This document shows, piece after piece, positions 5,632-7,319 of a stretch of DNA of 7,319 nt. The notes under the pieces are model-generated. The model saw only the letters and a program-made list of their open reading frames with translations, was not told the DNA's origin and made no database searches. The DNA is from Candidatus Sulfotelmatobacter sp. (GTDB lineage Bacteria; Acidobacteriota; Terriglobia; Terriglobales; Acidobacteriaceae), in the NCBI GenBank assembly GCA_030044775.1, contig JASICF010000371.1:1-7319 (forward strand), in the 5' to 3' direction. How positions within the stretch are numbered: the stretch's first letter is position 1; each line of letters begins with the position of its first letter. A program made the position numbers and the translations under genes.

Positions 5632-6615
5632 ATGAAAATCGCAAACAATCTTACCGAACTGATCGGCAATACGCCTCTGGTGCGGCTCAACAAAGTAAAC
5701 AAAAATTGCGTAGCCGAGATCGCCGCCAAGCTGGAAAGCCAGAATCCCTGCGCCAGCGTCAAAGATCGCATCGGCATGAGCATGGTTGGCGACGCCGAGC
5801 GCTCCGGCAGGATTCATCCTGGCAAGACCGTGCTGATCGAGCCGACCAGCGGCAATACGGGCATCGCGCTGGCCTTTGTAGCCGCCGTCAAAGGCTACAA
5901 ACTCATCCTCACAATGCCGGAAACCATGAGCCTCGAGCGGCGCGTGCTTCTGCTCGCCCTGGGCGCCGAGATTGTATTAACGCCCGGTCCGAAGGGTATG
6001 CCCGGCGCCATCGCCAAAGCCGAGGAGATTCTCGCCAACACTCCCAACGGTTTCATGCTGCAGCAATTTGATAATCCGGCGAATCCTAAAATTCATCTCG
6101 AAACCACTGGACCCGAGATCTGGAACGACACAGACGGCCGCGTCGATTTTCTCGTCTCCGGTATCGGCACCGGAGGAACCCTCACAGGAGTCTGCCAATA
6201 TATCAAACCGAAGAAGCCGTCATTCAAGGCCGTGGCGGTTGAGCCAGCCGACAGTCCGGTGCTTTCCGGCGGAAAGCCGTCGCCGCACAAGATTCAGGGG
6301 ATCGGGGCCGGTTTCGTTCCGAAAATTCTGCGCACCGATTTCATTGACGAAATTGTCACCGTCACCAACGACGAGGCCATCGAGATGGCGCGCCGGCTCG
6401 CCAGAGAAGAAGGACTGCTGGTGGGGATTTCTTCGGGCGCCGCGATGTTTGCCGCATTGAAGATCGCCGAGCGGAAGGAAAACGCGGGCAAGCTGGTAGT
6501 CGTGGTTCTGCCCGACTTCGGCGAACGTTATCTTACGAGTGCTCTGTTCCAGTCGCTGCGCGATCAGGCTTTGCAATTGCCCACTTTGCCCGTGCCAGAA
6601 AAAAGCGTCGCATAG
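5632..6615 (+). CDS. cysK: Cysteine synthase A (O-acetylserine sulfhydrylase)
   Basis: This 327-residue cytoplasmic PLP enzyme makes L-cysteine and acetate from O-acetyl-L-serine and sulfide, the last step of assimilatory cysteine synthesis. Family hallmarks are all present. The PLP lysine is K44 in NPCASVKDRIG, and the substrate loop is TSGNTG at 72-77. MPETMSLERR lies at 95-104 and QFDNPANP at 145-152. The phosphate-binding GTGGT lies at 179-183. HKIQGIGAGFVP at 219-230 favours CysK over CysM. GISSGA at 265-270 supplies the serine near the pyridine nitrogen, and PDFGERYLT lies at 294-302. Length is normal and no key residue is missing. The ribosome site is weak (GAGAG at 5616-5620, 11 bases ahead). 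A four-codon ORF (ATG at 5621, TGA at 5633-5635) overlaps the start codon and could couple translation, if translated at all. It is divergent from the porin gene and followed by tRNA-Arg. Confidence 0.96.
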   Translation: MKIANNLTELIGNTPLVRLNKVNKNCVAEIAAKLESQNPCASVKDRIGMSMVGDAERSGRIHPGKTVLIEPTSGNTGIALAFVAAVKGYKLILTMPETMSLERRVLLLALGAEIVLTPGPKGMPGAIAKAEEILANTPNGFMLQQFDNPANPKIHLETTGPEIWNDTDGRVDFLVSGIGTGGTLTGVCQYIKPKKPSFKAVAVEPADSPVLSGGKPSPHKIQGIGAGFVPKILRTDFIDEIVTVTNDEAIEMARRLAREEGLLVGISSGAAMFAALKIAERKENAGKLVVVVLPDFGERYLTSALFQSLRDQALQLPTLPVPEKSVA

Positions 6616-6620
6616 TCGTT

Positions 6621-6634
6621 CTTGCCATAGCAAG
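6621..6634 (+). terminator. Short hairpin after cysK, weak terminator candidate
   Basis: CTTGC (6621-6625) and GCAAG (6630-6634) pair perfectly around a CATA loop, five bases after the cysK stop. The stem is only 5 bp and CACACC follows instead of a T-run, so intrinsic termination is doubtful. It may only mark the mRNA 3' end. Confidence 0.22.
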
Positions 6635-6669
6635 CACACCGCGCATCGGCCGGAGACGCAAACGGATAG

Positions 6670-6678
6670 TGAGATAAT
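6670..6678 (+). promoter_or_regulatory. Extended -10 element for tRNA-Arg
   Basis: TG-A-GATAAT (6670-6678) matches an extended -10 (TGnTATAAT, one mismatch in the hexamer). It would start transcription near 6685, about six bases before the mature tRNA 5' end. No good -35 is seen at the right spacing (CCGGAG at 6650-6655), which fits an extended -10 promoter. Confidence 0.45.
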
Positions 6679-6690
6679 GAATATTCTCCT

Positions 6691-6767
6691 GGCCCCGTAG
6701 CTCAGTTGGATAGAGCAGCGGTTTCCTAAACCGTTGGTCGGCGGTTCGACTCCGCCCGGGGCCTCCA
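6691..6767 (+). tRNA. tRNA-Arg, anticodon CCT, with encoded CCA
   Basis: A full cloverleaf can be drawn. The acceptor stem pairs GGCCCCG (6691-6697) with CGGGGCC (6757-6763). The D-arm is GCTC/GAGC. The anticodon stem GCGGT/ACCGT (one G-U pair) encloses loop TTCCTAA, with anticodon CCT at 6725-6727 reading AGG (Arg). The variable region is TGGTC, and the T-arm is GGCGG-TTCGACT-CCGCC. CCA is encoded at 6765-6767. The arginine identity bases A20, C35 and U36 are present. The discriminator base is T (6764), whereas A or G is usual for bacterial tRNA-Arg. The gene lies between cysK and a decarboxylase gene with its own likely promoter. Confidence 0.96.
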
Positions 6768-6879
6768 CTCGATCGCAAGAGAGTAGAACGTCAGTACCGT
6801 TCCTCAAGAATAATTTGAAAGCAAGAATCGGAGTGTCAGCCTGGAAACGACAACTTAATCTGAAGCGTGGAGACGATTC
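6768..6879 (+). other. Spacer between tRNA-Arg and the decarboxylase gene
   Basis: These 112 bases contain no attachment-site-like duplicate of the tRNA 3' end and no T-rich terminator. TTGAAA at 6815-6820 resembles a -35, but no matching -10 follows at 16-18 bases. A TGGAGA ribosome site (6868-6873) lies six bases before the next ATG. Nothing else is recognised. Confidence 0.4.
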
Positions 6880-7319
6880 ATGGACGCGAAAGAATTCCGC
6901 GACGTAGGACATCGGGTGGTAGATTTCCTCGCCGAGTATCTCGAGCACATTGAGGAAAAGCCCGTGTTTCCGGACGTCGAATCCCAGACTGTCAATGCAC
7001 TGTTTGGCGAACCGCTGCCGCAAGATCCCAGCTCAACCGAAGATGTCTTGAACGAACTCGAGACTAAACTGGTTCCCTACTGCACCAACGTCGGCCATCC
7101 TGGGTACATGGGTTTAATCACGCCTTCGCCTAATCCTGTGGGCATCATCGCAGACTTCATTTGCTCCGCTCTCAATCAGAATGTCGGAGCGTATTCAATC
7201 GGCCCATCGGCAGTCGCGATGGAGCGCCGGGTTGTACGCTGGCTGACAGATCTCTGCGGTTACGGTCCACAAGCAGGAGGGAATCTGACGAGCGGCGGAA
7301 TGATGGCCAACTTCATCGG
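6880..7319 (+). CDS. Group II PLP-dependent amino-acid decarboxylase, N-terminal 146 residues (3' end outside window)
   Basis: The visible part matches the pyridoxal-dependent (aromatic-L-amino-acid/glutamate type) decarboxylase family. The N-terminal helix EFRDVGHRVVDFLAEYLEHIEEKPVFPDV corresponds to the 'R..G...VD.iadY......PV.p.v' start. Residues 69-93 (TNVGHPGYMGLITPSPNPVGIIADF) correspond to the 'HP.y.g......p..ilad' substrate region. GPSAVAMERRVVRWLTDLCGY at 108-128 and NLTSGGMMANF at 135-145 fit the cofactor-pocket core. The PLP lysine lies beyond the window. Substrate cannot be assigned: tryptophan, tyrosine, DOPA, aspartate and others all occur in the family. The start is ATG at 6880 with TGGAGA six bases upstream. 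A full-length member is typically 450-500 residues, so roughly two thirds is missing. The open end reflects the window edge, not a truncation. Confidence 0.9.
   Translation, partial: MDAKEFRDVGHRVVDFLAEYLEHIEEKPVFPDVESQTVNALFGEPLPQDPSSTEDVLNELETKLVPYCTNVGHPGYMGLITPSPNPVGIIADFICSALNQNVGAYSIGPSAVAMERRVVRWLTDLCGYGPQAGGNLTSGGMMANFI

Noticed and set aside
6691..6879. tRNA-Arg as an integration site for a mobile element
   Set aside because: No integrase gene and no repeat of the tRNA 3' end is visible, and the next gene looks like ordinary metabolism.
6220..7023. Long minus-strand open frame (267 codons) across the cysK end, tRNA and decarboxylase start
   Set aside because: It runs antisense through three well-supported genes. 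Its 'GGVEPPTNGLGNRCSIQLSYGA'-like part is simply the antisense reading of the tRNA, a known source of false proteins.

Overview
The window looks like a chromosomal piece of a Gram-negative bacterium. The evidence is an OprO/OprP-type outer-membrane porin, a lipoprotein with a lipobox, and several Sec signal peptides. Moderately high GC, small secreted 'GC...YxL...LG..VEVTG' proteins, LVIVD-repeat proteins and YVTN/YncE-like propellers together suggest Acidobacteriota (Terriglobia-like). That taxonomic guess is inference. I see no rRNA, CRISPR array, transposase, integrase or phage gene.

Layout. Positions 1-665 hold two tandem plus-strand genes for small related exported proteins; the first is cut by the window edge. 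The second starts directly behind a 9-bp hairpin that buries its Shine-Dalgarno sequence. Positions 693-5322 hold three minus-strand genes, read right to left: an OprP-like porin with an N-terminal coiled coil, a 712-residue cysteine-rich propeller-like lipoprotein, and a 207-residue LVIVD-repeat protein. Gaps of about 107 and 110 bases separate them, so they may be one transcript or a loose cluster. All three products are predicted to leave the cytoplasm, which makes this an envelope or secretion-oriented block of unknown joint function.

A 309-base divergent intergenic region (5323-5631) separates the porin from cysK. It holds a plausible sigma70-type promoter facing the porin, with a 7-bp inverted repeat just past the predicted transcription start, as expected for a repressor operator. 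cysK (5632-6615, plus strand) is a complete O-acetylserine sulfhydrylase. It is followed by tRNA-Arg(CCT) with encoded CCA (6691-6767) and the 5' part of a group II PLP-dependent decarboxylase (6880 to the window end).

No known named system is evident. The observations most worth a second look are the ribosome-site-sequestering hairpin before the second small exported protein, the operator-like dyad before the porin, and the porin / cysteine-rich lipoprotein / LVIVD cluster.
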